DNA from: Eupransor demetentiae
Lineage (GTDB): Bacteria > Bacillota > Bacilli > Lactobacillales > Lactobacillaceae
NCBI RefSeq assembly: GCF_963930865.1
Contig: NZ_CAWVOH010000001.1
Coordinates: 62,001 to 126,000 of the forward strand
DNA length: 64,000 nucleotides
Reading direction: 5' to 3'
The position numbers and the translations under genes were made by a program. Under the pieces are notes generated by a model. The model did not search any database, was not told the origin of the DNA, and saw only the letters and a list, made by a program, of their open reading frames with translations. Shown one piece after another: positions 8,016-17,150 of this stretch. How positions within the stretch are numbered: position 1 is the first letter of the stretch; every line of letters starts with the position of its first letter.

Positions 8016-8592
8016 TTTTGACGTGTTTCAAGACCCGACTTTAGATGGTCGTATGGATAAAATCCGCAAGATTATTGATCCGAAATTTGAGGAGTTTGCG
8101 GAAAAGGCTTTGCCCATCTTAAAAGAGGATGGCCAGGACTGGTATGCTCACGTGGCCAAGCACCGGATGCGCAAGACTTATGCTCCTGACAATACCTGGG
8201 TGGCCTTTGCGCCCAACAAGCGTGGTTATAAGATGATGCCCCACTTTGAGCTAGGTTTGTGGGAAGATAATCTTTATTTTTACTTGGCTATTGAAGAAAA
8301 CATGAAGCCCAAGGCTCTACCTGAAATTGGCGCTAAGTTGGTCGATTTGAGTCAGGCAGTCGCTGCTTTGCCAAGCGATTACACCTTGTCGGGTAATCAC
8401 ATGGTCAATGAAAACCAAGACTTGCCAAACTACGACGCCATGGTGGAACGCTACGTTAAGGTTAAAGCAAGCGAAGTCCTAATTGGGCTGAAGGTTGATA
8501 AGGATAGTGATCTCTTCGGTACGCCGGCACTGGAAGAAGATTTGTTGCAAGCGCTGCGAACTCTTTTACCGCTTTATGAAAAATTACGTTAA
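7999..8592 (+). CDS. DUF1054 (YktB-type) protein
   Basis: A 197-residue soluble protein matching the DUF1054/YktB family in length and in motifs: FTKSDFDVF at the start, HVAKHRMRKTYAPDNTWVAF, then KRGYKMMPHFELGLW. AAAGGAG upstream supports ATG 7999, inside the end of yihY. The family's biochemical function is unknown. Arginine- and histidine-rich conserved stretches suggest a ligand or nucleic acid pocket, but that is only an impression. A terminator follows. Confidence 0.85.
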   Translation: MFTKSDFDVFQDPTLDGRMDKIRKIIDPKFEEFAEKALPILKEDGQDWYAHVAKHRMRKTYAPDNTWVAFAPNKRGYKMMPHFELGLWEDNLYFYLAIEENMKPKALPEIGAKLVDLSQAVAALPSDYTLSGNHMVNENQDLPNYDAMVERYVKVKASEVLIGLKVDKDSDLFGTPALEEDLLQALRTLLPLYEKLR

Positions 8593-8594
8593 AT

Positions 8595-8627
8595 AAAAAA
8601 GCCCCTCTTAAGGGGCTTTTTCTTCGA
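8595..8627. terminator. Bidirectional terminator
   Basis: AAAAAGCCCCT / AGGGGCTTTTT with a short loop. It ends the yihY operon; on the minus strand it overlaps the last codons of the antiporter gene. Confidence 0.88.
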
Positions 8628-10716
8628 CCATTAATTCGTCATCGTGACTCTGCATCATCTGGAGTGACTGGGCCTGACTAATTTCGTTGAAAAGGGTGTT
8701 AGCCACACCACTCTTGATGGCTTTATGCTGATAGGCATCTTGAACATAATCATATTCATACTGGAAGACCTGAACGAATATATTATTGGGAATTTTAACC
8801 ACCTGTGAGTGGTTCTTACGTTCAACGTACTGGAAGAGTTGGTCCATGCTACGGCGGGCCATATAAATATCAGTATTATTCACGTTGTTGTTGTCTAGGC
8901 GATCCTGAAGTTCTTCGTTTAGGAATTGATCAGCAGCCTTCATCACGTCCTGGTTTAAGGCTAAGAGGGCTTCGTGGAAATCCTTGAACTGCTGATATTT
9001 TTCCTTATAAGTCGGATTATTTTCGAATTGCTTCTTGAGTCTATCACCGCGATGGCCGTGCAGGAAGCGACGCAGACCAAGCTTAAGAAGGAAGCGGCGA
9101 TAGCTGTGCTGGAGACGACGGTAAAAATGTTGAAGGGGATGTTCGTGCCAATTAGCCGACAAAGGCGAGCGTTCAATCATTTGGCCGTAGCGAGTAATAA
9201 CCAGTGGCGAGTATCGGTCGACAATTGCGTCCGTAATCAAAAAATCACTGATAAAATCGGCCACCTTCTGAGCTTCTACTGGAAAGGCTTTGCTTTGTTC
9301 GGCTTCGTCAATCCGTTGATTGGACATCTTTTGCGAAAAGAGTTCAGAAACCAAACTTTCGCGAACGGCACGATCAGGGATGTTTTGTTGAACTTTTAGG
9401 GTAGCAAAATCAACCATCTGTTCACGAGCGTTGTCCAATTCTTCTTCGGTATAGGATTGTTCACTGACCGGTAACATCTTGGGTAAAATTACGGAAGCCA
9501 TCACCATAGAAATTAAGATGACCATGCTGGCAATGATAATCAAGTCGGTACGGTAGATGAAGGTTTCTCCGTTGATTTTAGTTGGCAAGGAGAAGGCCAT
9601 GGCCAGCGTCACAGTTCCATGAACGCCGCTAATCCCAAAGACTTTCGCGTTGAAATTGACTTCCGAACTGCGGTCCTTACCGAAGAAGGCCACCATGTGT
9701 TCCGAATTTTCGAGGCGGACCCAGAGGTAACGGACGACGACCATGGTTGTGTAAATGGCCAAACTGAGAGCAAATAACTTCCAGTCGTTTTCCCAGCCTA
9801 GATTTTGCATATCTTGCCAAACGGAAGGCAGCGAGATTCCTAAGATTAGAAAGACCACTTCATTAAGGATACTTGTTAGAGTTTCCCAGATATTTTGAGT
9901 AACAATTCGGACTTCGGTGGCGGCCAGACGCATTCGGTTGCCTTCCCAATTGTGCACGATACCCGCAGCAACTACGGCCAAGATTCCTGAAAAGCCCATA
10001 TGTTCAGCCACCAAAAAGATTACGAATGGCGTCATAATGTTGATGGGAATCGTGGTTGTTTGTGGGTTATTGATGTGCATGTTTAGCTGAAAGCGAATTT
10101 GGATAATTAATACCGACAAAATGATGCCGACCAAAACTCCGCCACCAGCAACGATTAGAAACTTCCCGATGCCTGCAAGACTAGTTTGCCAGGTGAAAGA
10201 TCCCACTGGGATGACTGTCAAAGCAAAGTCAAGCAAAACCAGGCCGGTTGCATCGTTAAAGAGCGATTCCAAACCGAGGGCTTTGTTAACCCCTTTGGGC
10301 ATGGCCAAGTTAGAGGTAATTGATTTAACAGCCACTGCATCAGTTGGTACGACAATAGCAGCAAGGGCGATTGATAGTGGTAGGGTCCACTTTTCTTCAA
10401 TTCGATTCGTTAACAATCCAACCAAGATAGCGGTGAAGATGGCTAAGGTCACGGAAAGCTCTATAATAACCCTGAAGTGGGATTTAATTGACAGCAGGCT
10501 TTCTTCTTGGCCATCCATGAACATGATGGGCGCTAGAATCAGCAACATGAAATATTCTGGTTCCAAGCTAAAATGTTCTAGGGAGGGGATGAAAGACATC
10601 ACGATCCCCAATCCAATTAAAGTAAAAGCATTGGGGAAATTTGGAAAGAATGATTTGGAAATATTGGCAATAATAACGCCACTGACAAGCAGGGCAATAA
10701 TGGTTAAAGCAGACAT
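8608..10716 (-). CDS. CPA1-family Na+/H+ antiporter with long cytosolic tail
   Basis: A 702-residue protein. The first ~410 residues form a polytopic domain of the CPA1 cation:proton antiporter family (NhaP/NhaK type), with IVVPTDAVAVKS and LESLFNDATGLVLLD, the latter carrying the ND pair of CPA1 proteins. The last ~290 residues are hydrophilic, with predicted helices and many charged residues. The protein should exchange Na+ or K+ for H+ at the membrane, and the tail may sense pH or ions. It is a minus-strand single gene with its own promoter, divergent from pepN. No truncation is seen. Confidence 0.87.
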   Translation of the reverse strand: MSALTIIALLVSGVIIANISKSFFPNFPNAFTLIGLGIVMSFIPSLEHFSLEPEYFMLLILAPIMFMDGQEESLLSIKSHFRVIIELSVTLAIFTAILVGLLTNRIEEKWTLPLSIALAAIVVPTDAVAVKSITSNLAMPKGVNKALGLESLFNDATGLVLLDFALTVIPVGSFTWQTSLAGIGKFLIVAGGGVLVGIILSVLIIQIRFQLNMHINNPQTTTIPINIMTPFVIFLVAEHMGFSGILAVVAAGIVHNWEGNRMRLAATEVRIVTQNIWETLTSILNEVVFLILGISLPSVWQDMQNLGWENDWKLFALSLAIYTTMVVVRYLWVRLENSEHMVAFFGKDRSSEVNFNAKVFGISGVHGTVTLAMAFSLPTKINGETFIYRTDLIIIASMVILISMVMASVILPKMLPVSEQSYTEEELDNAREQMVDFATLKVQQNIPDRAVRESLVSELFSQKMSNQRIDEAEQSKAFPVEAQKVADFISDFLITDAIVDRYSPLVITRYGQMIERSPLSANWHEHPLQHFYRRLQHSYRRFLLKLGLRRFLHGHRGDRLKKQFENNPTYKEKYQQFKDFHEALLALNQDVMKAADQFLNEELQDRLDNNNVNNTDIYMARRSMDQLFQYVERKNHSQVVKIPNNIFVQVFQYEYDYVQDAYQHKAIKSGVANTLFNEISQAQSLQMMQSHDDELMVEEKAP

Positions 10717-10745
10717 GCAAAACTCTTTTCTAATTTTCTATCATT

Positions 10746-10774
10746 ATTATAGAGGGAAAGTTCGGAGGGGGCAA
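10746..10774 (-). promoter_or_regulatory. Promoter of the antiporter gene
   Basis: On the minus strand, -35 TTGCCC (10774-10769) and -10 TATAAT (10751-10746) are 17 bases apart. The start codon is 30 bases downstream. Confidence 0.72.
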
Positions 10775-10806
10775 TTTAGCGGCTTGTGAATTAAAATGAA
10801 AAAGCT

Positions 10807-10835
10807 TTAATTTTGCTATGATAAACGTTTATACT
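10807..10835 (+). promoter_or_regulatory. Probable promoter of pepN
   Basis: -10 TATACT at 10830-10835, with a weak -35 (TTAATT, 10807-10812) at 17 bases. The pepN start codon is 33 bases downstream. Confidence 0.45.
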
Positions 10836-10867
10836 ATAGATAAATGATTGGAAAAGGATGGTAGCGT

Positions 10868-13402
10868 ATGACTTCGATTCCCCGTCTCTTAGAGACATTT
10901 AAACCACAACATTACGATTTGTATTTGGATATTAATCGTCAAAATAAAACCATTAAGGGTGAAACTAAGATTCAAGGTCAAGCAAAGCAAGCCGACATCG
11001 CTTTGCACCAACATGACTTGGTGATTGAATCCGTTCAAGTTGCCGGTCAAGACTTGGCCTTTACAATGGACAACGACAAGGACCTTTTCTACTTCACTTT
11101 GCCTGCTGCGGGCGAAAGCGAAATTACGGTTAAGTACCATGCCCCATTGACGGATAACATGAACGGTATTTATCCTTCTTACTATCAAGTTGATGGCCAA
11201 CAAAAGCAGTTGGTCAGCACTCAATTTGAAACCTACTTTGCTCGTCAAGCCTTCCCAGGTGTCGACGAACCTGCTGCTAAGGCAACTTTCTCCTTGGCCA
11301 TCAAGTGGGATGAACAACCTGGTGAAACGGTGATTGCCAACATGCCGGAAGAAAAGGTTGTTGATGGTGTGCACTATTTCCAAGAAACGGTTAAGATGTC
11401 CACTTACTTGGTTGCCTTTGCCCTTGGCGATATGCAAGCCAAGAAGGCCAAGACCAAGTCTGGCGTTGAAGTTGGTGTTTTTGCAACTAAGGCCCATCCC
11501 GCTAGGGATTTGGACTTTGCCCTCGACATTGCCACCCGTGCCATCGATTTCTACGAAGATTACTACCAAACTCCATATCCATTGCCTCATTCCTGGCAAG
11601 TGGCGCTACCTGATTTCTCAGCGGGTGCCATGGAAAACTGGGGAATTGTCACTTACCGCGAAGCTTATTTGCTAGTTGACCCTGATAACACTGCTTTGGC
11701 CGTCAAGCAGACGGTTGCAACGGTGATTACCCACGAATTGGCCCACCAGTGGTTCGGTGATTTGGTCACGATGAAGTGGTGGGATGAGCTCTGGTTGAAT
11801 GAATCTTTCGCTAACATGATGGAATTCGTCGCCGTGGATGCTTTGGAACCCGACTGGCACATCTGGGAAAGCTTTAACGCTGGGGATGTGCAGGCAGCCT
11901 TGAAGCGTGATGCCATCAAGGGTGTTCAACCCGTGCACGTAGAAGTTCAGCATCCCGAAGAAATCGATGCCTTGTTTGATCCAGCCATCGTCTATGCCAA
12001 GGGAGCACGTTTGCTAGTCATGGTCCGTTCTTTGATTGGCGATAACGCCTTGCGCACTGGCTTGAAGAACTACTTTGCCAAAATGAAGTACAGCAATGCT
12101 TCCGGCGATGACCTCTGGGCTGCCTTGGGCGAAGCTTCAGGTCAAGACATTGGAGCCATCATGAAGACATGGTTGGAGCAGGGCGGTTACCCAATCGTTA
12201 AGCTCCAACTCGAAGATGGTCACTTGATTGCCAGCCAGGAACAATTCAACATTGGCCCTAAGGATGGCAAAAAGCGTTTGTGGCAGGTGCCTTTGAAGGC
12301 CAACCGTGCTGATTTGCCCGCTTTGCTATCCGAAGAAAAGCTTGATTTGGGTGATTATGACGAAATCAAGGCTGCTGGGCAAGGGGCAGTTCGTTTGAAC
12401 GTCGGCAACGCCGGTCACTACATCGTCAAGTATGATCAAGAATTGTTGGCCGATGTCTTGGGCGACTTGGATTCAATGGATGCCATTAGTCAGGCTCAAG
12501 TTTTGCAAGACAACCTTTTGCAGGCTCAAGCCGGTGTGATTTCTTACGCCGATTTGATTTGGCTCCTGCCTAAGCTAGCTGAAAAGCGTTCGGCCTTGGT
12601 TAATGATTTGGTTTACCAAATTGTTGCGGGCTTGAAAAACTTTGTTGACCCTAAGAGCCAGGCCGAAAGCTGGTTGAAGTTGGTGGTCAACCACTTGTCT
12701 GAAGAGCAAATTGCTCGTTTGGGCTGGGATGCTGAGGACAGTGACACGACGGATGACCGTTTGATTCGTCCCGTTGTTTTGTCAGCTGGTCTTTACGGTG
12801 AAAACCCATTGGTCCTTAACCCCGCTCACGAAAAGTTCGAAGCAGTTAAGGGTGACGTTACGAAGCTGCCTGCCGATGGTCGTACAACGATTTTGCTCAA
12901 CGAAATCAAGAACTTCAACTCGGATGAGACTTTCCAAACTTTGTGGCAGGCCTATCGTCAAACTTCCAACGCCAGTCTGAAGAACGACTTGCGTACCGCT
13001 TTGACCGCTAGTCCTAAGGAAGCACAACTCAAGGAATTGGTCGAGCACTTCCAGAATGCTGATTATATCAAGCCTCAAGATTTGCGTGGCTGGTTTGCCG
13101 GCGTCTTGAAGAATCCCGCTGGCCAGGAATTGGCCTGGACCTGGTTGCGTGACCAGTGGTCATGGTTGGAAGAAAAGCTCGGCGGTGACATGGAGTTCTC
13201 ATCCTACGTTACGGTTATTTCGCGCATCTTCCACACGGAAGCACGTTTGCGAGAGTTTAAGGACTTCTTTGCTGACAAGATTGACCAACCTGGTTTATCT
13301 CGTGAAATTACGATGGATATCGATATCATCGCTTCACGAGTTGCAGTCGAAAGCCAACAGAAGTCAGCCGTCGAAGCTGCTTTGGCTATCTTGGCACAAT
13401 AA
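10868..13402 (+). CDS. pepN: Aminopeptidase N
   Basis: An 844-residue M1 zinc metallopeptidase, the usual length for lactic acid bacterial PepN. GAMENWG (near residue 253) binds the substrate N-terminus. HELAH at 289-293 plus E312 (NESFA) is the HExxH-x18-E zinc site. There is no signal peptide, consistent with a cytoplasmic enzyme that trims peptides taken up from the medium. GGATGG upstream serves as the ribosome-binding site. The gene is monocistronic with a strong terminator. Codon use is highly biased (TTG for Leu, AAG for Lys), suggesting high expression. Confidence 0.95.
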   Translation: MTSIPRLLETFKPQHYDLYLDINRQNKTIKGETKIQGQAKQADIALHQHDLVIESVQVAGQDLAFTMDNDKDLFYFTLPAAGESEITVKYHAPLTDNMNGIYPSYYQVDGQQKQLVSTQFETYFARQAFPGVDEPAAKATFSLAIKWDEQPGETVIANMPEEKVVDGVHYFQETVKMSTYLVAFALGDMQAKKAKTKSGVEVGVFATKAHPARDLDFALDIATRAIDFYEDYYQTPYPLPHSWQVALPDFSAGAMENWGIVTYREAYLLVDPDNTALAVKQTVATVITHELAHQWFGDLVTMKWWDELWLNESFANMMEFVAVDALEPDWHIWESFNAGDVQAALKRDAIKGVQPVHVEVQHPEEIDALFDPAIVYAKGARLLVMVRSLIGDNALRTGLKNYFAKMKYSNASGDDLWAALGEASGQDIGAIMKTWLEQGGYPIVKLQLEDGHLIASQEQFNIGPKDGKKRLWQVPLKANRADLPALLSEEKLDLGDYDEIKAAGQGAVRLNVGNAGHYIVKYDQELLADVLGDLDSMDAISQAQVLQDNLLQAQAGVISYADLIWLLPKLAEKRSALVNDLVYQIVAGLKNFVDPKSQAESWLKLVVNHLSEEQIARLGWDAEDSDTTDDRLIRPVVLSAGLYGENPLVLNPAHEKFEAVKGDVTKLPADGRTTILLNEIKNFNSDETFQTLWQAYRQTSNASLKNDLRTALTASPKEAQLKELVEHFQNADYIKPQDLRGWFAGVLKNPAGQELAWTWLRDQWSWLEEKLGGDMEFSSYVTVISRIFHTEARLREFKDFFADKIDQPGLSREITMDIDIIASRVAVESQQKSAVEAALAILAQ

Positions 13403-13417
13403 AATTACAAATATCAC

Positions 13418-13446
13418 AAAAGCAATCCGTTGGATTGCTTTTTATT
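13418..13446 (+). terminator. Terminator after pepN
   Basis: GCAATCC (13422-13428) / GGATTGC (13432-13438), followed by a T-run. Confidence 0.85.
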
Positions 13447-13467
13447 TTGCTTTATTTTTGCGCTTGA

Positions 13468-13496
13468 TTAAGATAAAATGAGATATCTATCATAAT
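13468..13496 (+). promoter_or_regulatory. Probable suf operon promoter
   Basis: -10 CATAAT (13491-13496) with -35 TTAAGA (13468-13473) at 17 bases. It is the only promoter-like pair between the pepN terminator and sufC. Confidence 0.45.
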
Positions 13497-13519
13497 TTAT
13501 TAAGCTGAGGATGAAAGCC

Positions 13520-14320
13520 ATGACAACATTGAAAATCGAAGATTTACACGTAAGCGTCGCCAATAAGGAAATCCTGAAAGGGGTGAATTTGACCGTTAAT
13601 ACCGGTGAAATGCACGCCATCATGGGACCGAACGGAACTGGAAAGTCGACCTTGTCCCAAGCCATCATGGGCCATCCTGCCTATACAATTACGCAGGGGC
13701 GGATTTTGTTGGATGGCAAGGACTTGGCCGATATGACCGTTGACGAACGCGCCCGTGCTGGCCTTTTCTTGGCCATGCAGTACCCCTCTGAAATTCAGGG
13801 AGTTACCAACGCCGAATTTATGCGCGCCGCCGTTAACGCCCGCCGTCCAGAGGATGATCAAATTGACTTGATGACTTTCATCAAGGACTTGGACGAGAAA
13901 CGCGAATTCCTTTCCATGAGTAAGGAAATGGCCGGCCGCTACCTCAACGAAGGTTTCTCAGGTGGGGAAAAGAAGCGTAACGAAATTCTACAAATGATGA
14001 TGATTAAGCCGCAAATCGCCATCTTGGATGAAATCGATTCTGGTTTGGATATCGATGCTTTGAAGGTGGTTTCCCGCGGCGTAAACAGCATGCGGGGTGC
14101 TAATTTTGCCACTTTGATGATTACCCACTACCAGCGTTTGTTGGATTACATCGTGCCTGACTTTGTCCACGTGATGATGGGCGGCCGCGTCGTTAAGACT
14201 GGTGGACCAGAATTGGCCAAGAAGTTGGAAGCCGAAGGTTATGCTGGTTTACGTGATGAATTAGGACTCGATATTGTCCTGACGGATGAGGATGCTGATG
14301 GAACGAAGGGAGGCCAGTGA
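13520..14320 (+). CDS. sufC: Fe-S cluster assembly ATPase SufC
   Basis: A 266-residue ABC-type ATPase of the SUF scaffold. Walker A is GPNGTGKST (about residues 36-44), the signature region is FSGGEKKRNE, and Walker B is IAILDEIDSG. SufC drives conformational change of the SufBD scaffold on which Fe-S clusters are built in the cytosol. ATG 13520 is chosen because GAGG (13507-13510) is 9 bases upstream; it directly abuts the in-frame ATG at 13511. First gene of a tightly overlapping suf operon. Confidence 0.95.
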   Translation: MTTLKIEDLHVSVANKEILKGVNLTVNTGEMHAIMGPNGTGKSTLSQAIMGHPAYTITQGRILLDGKDLADMTVDERARAGLFLAMQYPSEIQGVTNAEFMRAAVNARRPEDDQIDLMTFIKDLDEKREFLSMSKEMAGRYLNEGFSGGEKKRNEILQMMMIKPQIAILDEIDSGLDIDALKVVSRGVNSMRGANFATLMITHYQRLLDYIVPDFVHVMMGGRVVKTGGPELAKKLEAEGYAGLRDELGLDIVLTDEDADGTKGGQ

Positions 14321-15492
14321 TGGATAAGTCGAATTACAGTCAACTTGACTGGCCTCGTTTCGATAAGGTGCGCTACCAACCCTGGGGTTTGGAAGATAAC
14401 CAGCCCAGTGATTTTACTGCCGAAAAGCCCTACTTCAAGCATGAAGAAAGCTTAGGAATCGAAGTAGCGGGTAGCAGTACGCCTTTTATTAAAGTCCCCA
14501 AGGACTTGCAGGAAGCCGGTTTAGTGGTGGAAAACTTGGTGGAAGCCAAGCAAAAGCATCCGGACTTGGTGGCTTCCGTTTTGGGGAAGGTCGTGGCACC
14601 CGATGCCGACCGTCTGTCTGCCCAAAATTATTGGGAAAATCAAACGGGGATTTTGCTTTACGTTCCCGCGGGTTTGACCATTGAACCCGTGATTGAACTG
14701 TCCTTGGATCACTTGTCCGATAAGGACCAAATTGCCCGTATCTTGGTCTTGGCTGGTCAGGATAGTGAATTTAAAATTATGCAGCACTTGCGTTCCGTCG
14801 GCGAAGAAAAGAGTAAGCTTTCCTTGGTTGTTGAAGTTTTGACGCAGCGTGGGGCCAAAGTGACTTATGCCAACTTGGATTCCCTCAACCAGGGCACGCA
14901 GTCCTTTATTAACCGCCAAGCACAGGTGGGCAACGACAGTCGGGTTGACTGGGTTAATGCAGCCTTCAACAACGGCAACACCATTAGCCGTTTGTCCACG
15001 AATTTGATTGGCAACGGGTCAGCAAGTCAAAGCGACGTCGCCGCCTTTACCAACCGTAAGCAGGTTGCTGGCTTTGTTACGGAAATCGAAAACCTCGGCC
15101 GCCACACGGTTGGTCATATTTTCCAGCGTGGGATTATCTTGAACTCTTCGGCCTTGGTCTTTAACGGGATTGGCCGAATTATCAAGGGCGCTAAGGGCTC
15201 GGATGCCCAGCAAGAATCGCGCGTTTTGATGTTGTCAAAGCGCGGTCGTGGGGAAGCGAACCCCTTGTTGTTGATTGATGAAAACGATGTTACGGCCGGG
15301 CACGCTGCTTCGGTTGGCCGGGTTGATGCTGATCAACTCTACTACTTAATGAGCCGTGGTTTGCCTGAAAGGGTGGCCCGTAAGCTGGTTATCCGTGGTT
15401 TCGTTGGTGAAATCTTGACCAAGTTGCCGACAGCCAGTGCCCAAGAAGCTTTGATTGAATTAATTGAAGAGAAATTGTCTTATGAAAAGTAA
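14320..15492 (+). CDS. sufD: Fe-S cluster assembly scaffold SufD
   Basis: A 390-residue SufB/SufD-family beta-helix protein that partners SufB and SufC. The C-terminal half contains GHAASVGRVDADQLYYLMSRG, the conserved family segment. Start ATG 14320 overlaps the sufC stop (TGATG), with GGGAGG 6 bases upstream. An in-frame GTG at 14317 is less likely. The C-terminus overlaps sufS by 11 bases. Translational coupling across the operon fits a fixed stoichiometry. Confidence 0.93.
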   Translation: MDKSNYSQLDWPRFDKVRYQPWGLEDNQPSDFTAEKPYFKHEESLGIEVAGSSTPFIKVPKDLQEAGLVVENLVEAKQKHPDLVASVLGKVVAPDADRLSAQNYWENQTGILLYVPAGLTIEPVIELSLDHLSDKDQIARILVLAGQDSEFKIMQHLRSVGEEKSKLSLVVEVLTQRGAKVTYANLDSLNQGTQSFINRQAQVGNDSRVDWVNAAFNNGNTISRLSTNLIGNGSASQSDVAAFTNRKQVAGFVTEIENLGRHTVGHIFQRGIILNSSALVFNGIGRIIKGAKGSDAQQESRVLMLSKRGRGEANPLLLIDENDVTAGHAASVGRVDADQLYYLMSRGLPERVARKLVIRGFVGEILTKLPTASAQEALIELIEEKLSYEK

Positions 15493-16714
15493 CCGGGAAG
15501 AATTCCCCATTTTACAAGAAAAAATTAATGGCCAGCCAATGGTTTATTTGGATTCGGCGGCGACTTCGCAGAAGCCCAAGGCTGTTTTGGAAAGCTTGAA
15601 GGCCTACTATGAGCAGGATAATGCCAACGTTCACCGCGGCCTCTACACTTTGTCCATGCGGGCAACGGATGCCTACGAGGCTGCTCGCGATAAGGTTAAG
15701 GGCTTCTTGAATGCTGCTGAGCGAGAAACGATTTTGTTTACCCGTGGCACGACAGAATCCCTCAACTGGGTGGCGCAATCTTATGGTGGAAGTCACTTGC
15801 AGCCAGGTGATGAAATTGTTTTGACTTATGCTGAACACCATTCCAACTTGGTGCCTTGGCAAATTGTGGCCAAGCAAACTGGCGCGAAGTTGCGCTATGC
15901 TGATTTGACGGAAAAGGGCCAGGTTGACTTGGTTAAGTTGGCCGAACTTTTGAACGAAAAGACGAAAATTGTGGCCATCAACCACGTTTCCAACGTCTTG
16001 GGTACCGTTAATCCAATTCAGGAAGTGACGGCATTGGCCCACGAAGTTGGGGCGGTTGTCGTTGTCGATGGTGCTCAAGCTGCGCCGCACATCCCCCTTG
16101 ATGTGCAGGCTTTGGATGCTGATTTTTATGCCTTTTCCGGGCACAAGATGCTGGGACCCACTGGCATTGGCGTGCTGTATGGCAAGCGTGAATTGTTGGA
16201 AGAAATGCCACCCGCCCAGTATGGCGGCGAAATGATTGAGGCCGTCGGCCTGTATGAATCAACCTTCCAGCCACTGCCGGAACTTTTCGAAGCCGGTACG
16301 CCAAACATTGCCGGCGCGATTGGTTTAGGGGCCGCCATTGACTACTTGCAGGATTATGGTTTTGACCGTTTGCAAAAGGAAATGGGGACTTTGATTGAAG
16401 CAGCTCAGAAGGGCCTGTCAAAAATTGAAGGTTTGACCATCTACGGACCAACGAATCCCGCAGAACGAGTGGGGGTGCTTTCCTTCAATTTGACAGGTGT
16501 TCATCCCCATGATCTGTCGACGGTTTTGGACCAGTATGGCGTTGAAGTCCGCGCAGGACACCACTGTGCCCAACCCTTGATGCAGTATTTGGACGTATCG
16601 GCAACCGTCCGTGCTTCTTTTTACCTATACAATGACATGGAAGATGTCCAACGTTTAATCGCTGCGGTGCAAGCAGCAAAGGAGTTTTTCAACGATGACA
16701 ATTCCAGGACTTGA
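15482..16714 (+). CDS. sufS: Cysteine desulfurase SufS
   Basis: A 410-residue PLP-dependent class II cysteine desulfurase. The PLP lysine is K222 in FSGHKMLGPTG; the persulfide cysteine is C362 in RAGHHCAQPLM. It converts L-cysteine to alanine and passes persulfide sulfur to SufU. ATG 15482 lies within the end of sufD; an upstream in-frame TTG at 15464 is less plausible. It overlaps sufU by 20 bases. Confidence 0.95.
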   Translation: MKSNREEFPILQEKINGQPMVYLDSAATSQKPKAVLESLKAYYEQDNANVHRGLYTLSMRATDAYEAARDKVKGFLNAAERETILFTRGTTESLNWVAQSYGGSHLQPGDEIVLTYAEHHSNLVPWQIVAKQTGAKLRYADLTEKGQVDLVKLAELLNEKTKIVAINHVSNVLGTVNPIQEVTALAHEVGAVVVVDGAQAAPHIPLDVQALDADFYAFSGHKMLGPTGIGVLYGKRELLEEMPPAQYGGEMIEAVGLYESTFQPLPELFEAGTPNIAGAIGLGAAIDYLQDYGFDRLQKEMGTLIEAAQKGLSKIEGLTIYGPTNPAERVGVLSFNLTGVHPHDLSTVLDQYGVEVRAGHHCAQPLMQYLDVSATVRASFYLYNDMEDVQRLIAAVQAAKEFFNDDNSRT

Positions 16715-17150
16715 TAATCTATACCGGCAAGTCATTATGGATTACGGCCGGCATCCCCACCATTTTCATCTCTTGGACGAAACTTGGTCGGATCAGGCTA
16801 AAAAGTACAACCCTTCCTGCGGCGATATCATCCAGCTCGGCGTGAAATTTGACGGCGATAAGCTGGCAGAACTCGCTTTTGATGGTGATGGTTGTGCGAT
16901 TTGTAAAGCTTCGGCTTCCATGATGACCGATATCCTGGCTGGACAAAGTTTGGCGCAAGCCAAAAAGATTAGCCATGAATTTTCAGAAATGTTAACGACG
17001 GAAAACGCCGCTAGCGATGACTTGGGGGATGCCCAACTCTTGGCTGGTGTGAAGCAGTTTCCTACCCGAATTAAGTGCGCCACTTTACCCTGGCACGCGC
17101 TCGATGAAATTTTAAGTAAGCAAGATCAAGGAGGTCAGCATGGAAATTGA
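16695..17150 (+). CDS. sufU: Sulfur-transfer protein SufU
   Basis: A 151-residue SufU/IscU-type protein. The zinc/sulfur ligand set is present: C42 and D44 in PSCGD, C67 in DGCAIC, and a late cysteine in RIKCATLPWHAL. In Gram-positive bacteria SufU accepts sulfane sulfur from SufS and delivers it to the SufBCD scaffold. The start lies inside the sufS 3' end with AAGGAG 10 bases upstream. Confidence 0.94.
   Translation: MTIPGLDNLYRQVIMDYGRHPHHFHLLDETWSDQAKKYNPSCGDIIQLGVKFDGDKLAELAFDGDGCAICKASASMMTDILAGQSLAQAKKISHEFSEMLTTENAASDDLGDAQLLAGVKQFPTRIKCATLPWHALDEILSKQDQGGQHGN

Noticed and set aside
10121..10789. A 222-codon plus-strand frame opposite the antiporter gene
   Set aside because: It mirrors conserved membrane-protein sequence, has no start signals, and runs through the antiporter promoter.
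10889..11599. A 236-codon minus-strand open frame inside pepN
   Set aside because: It is antisense to a strongly conserved, highly biased gene, has no ribosome-binding site and no recognisable domain; codon bias of pepN creates it.
15512..16451. Long minus-strand frames opposite sufS
   Set aside because: They overlap each other and the sufS catalytic regions, with no domain content; shadow frames.
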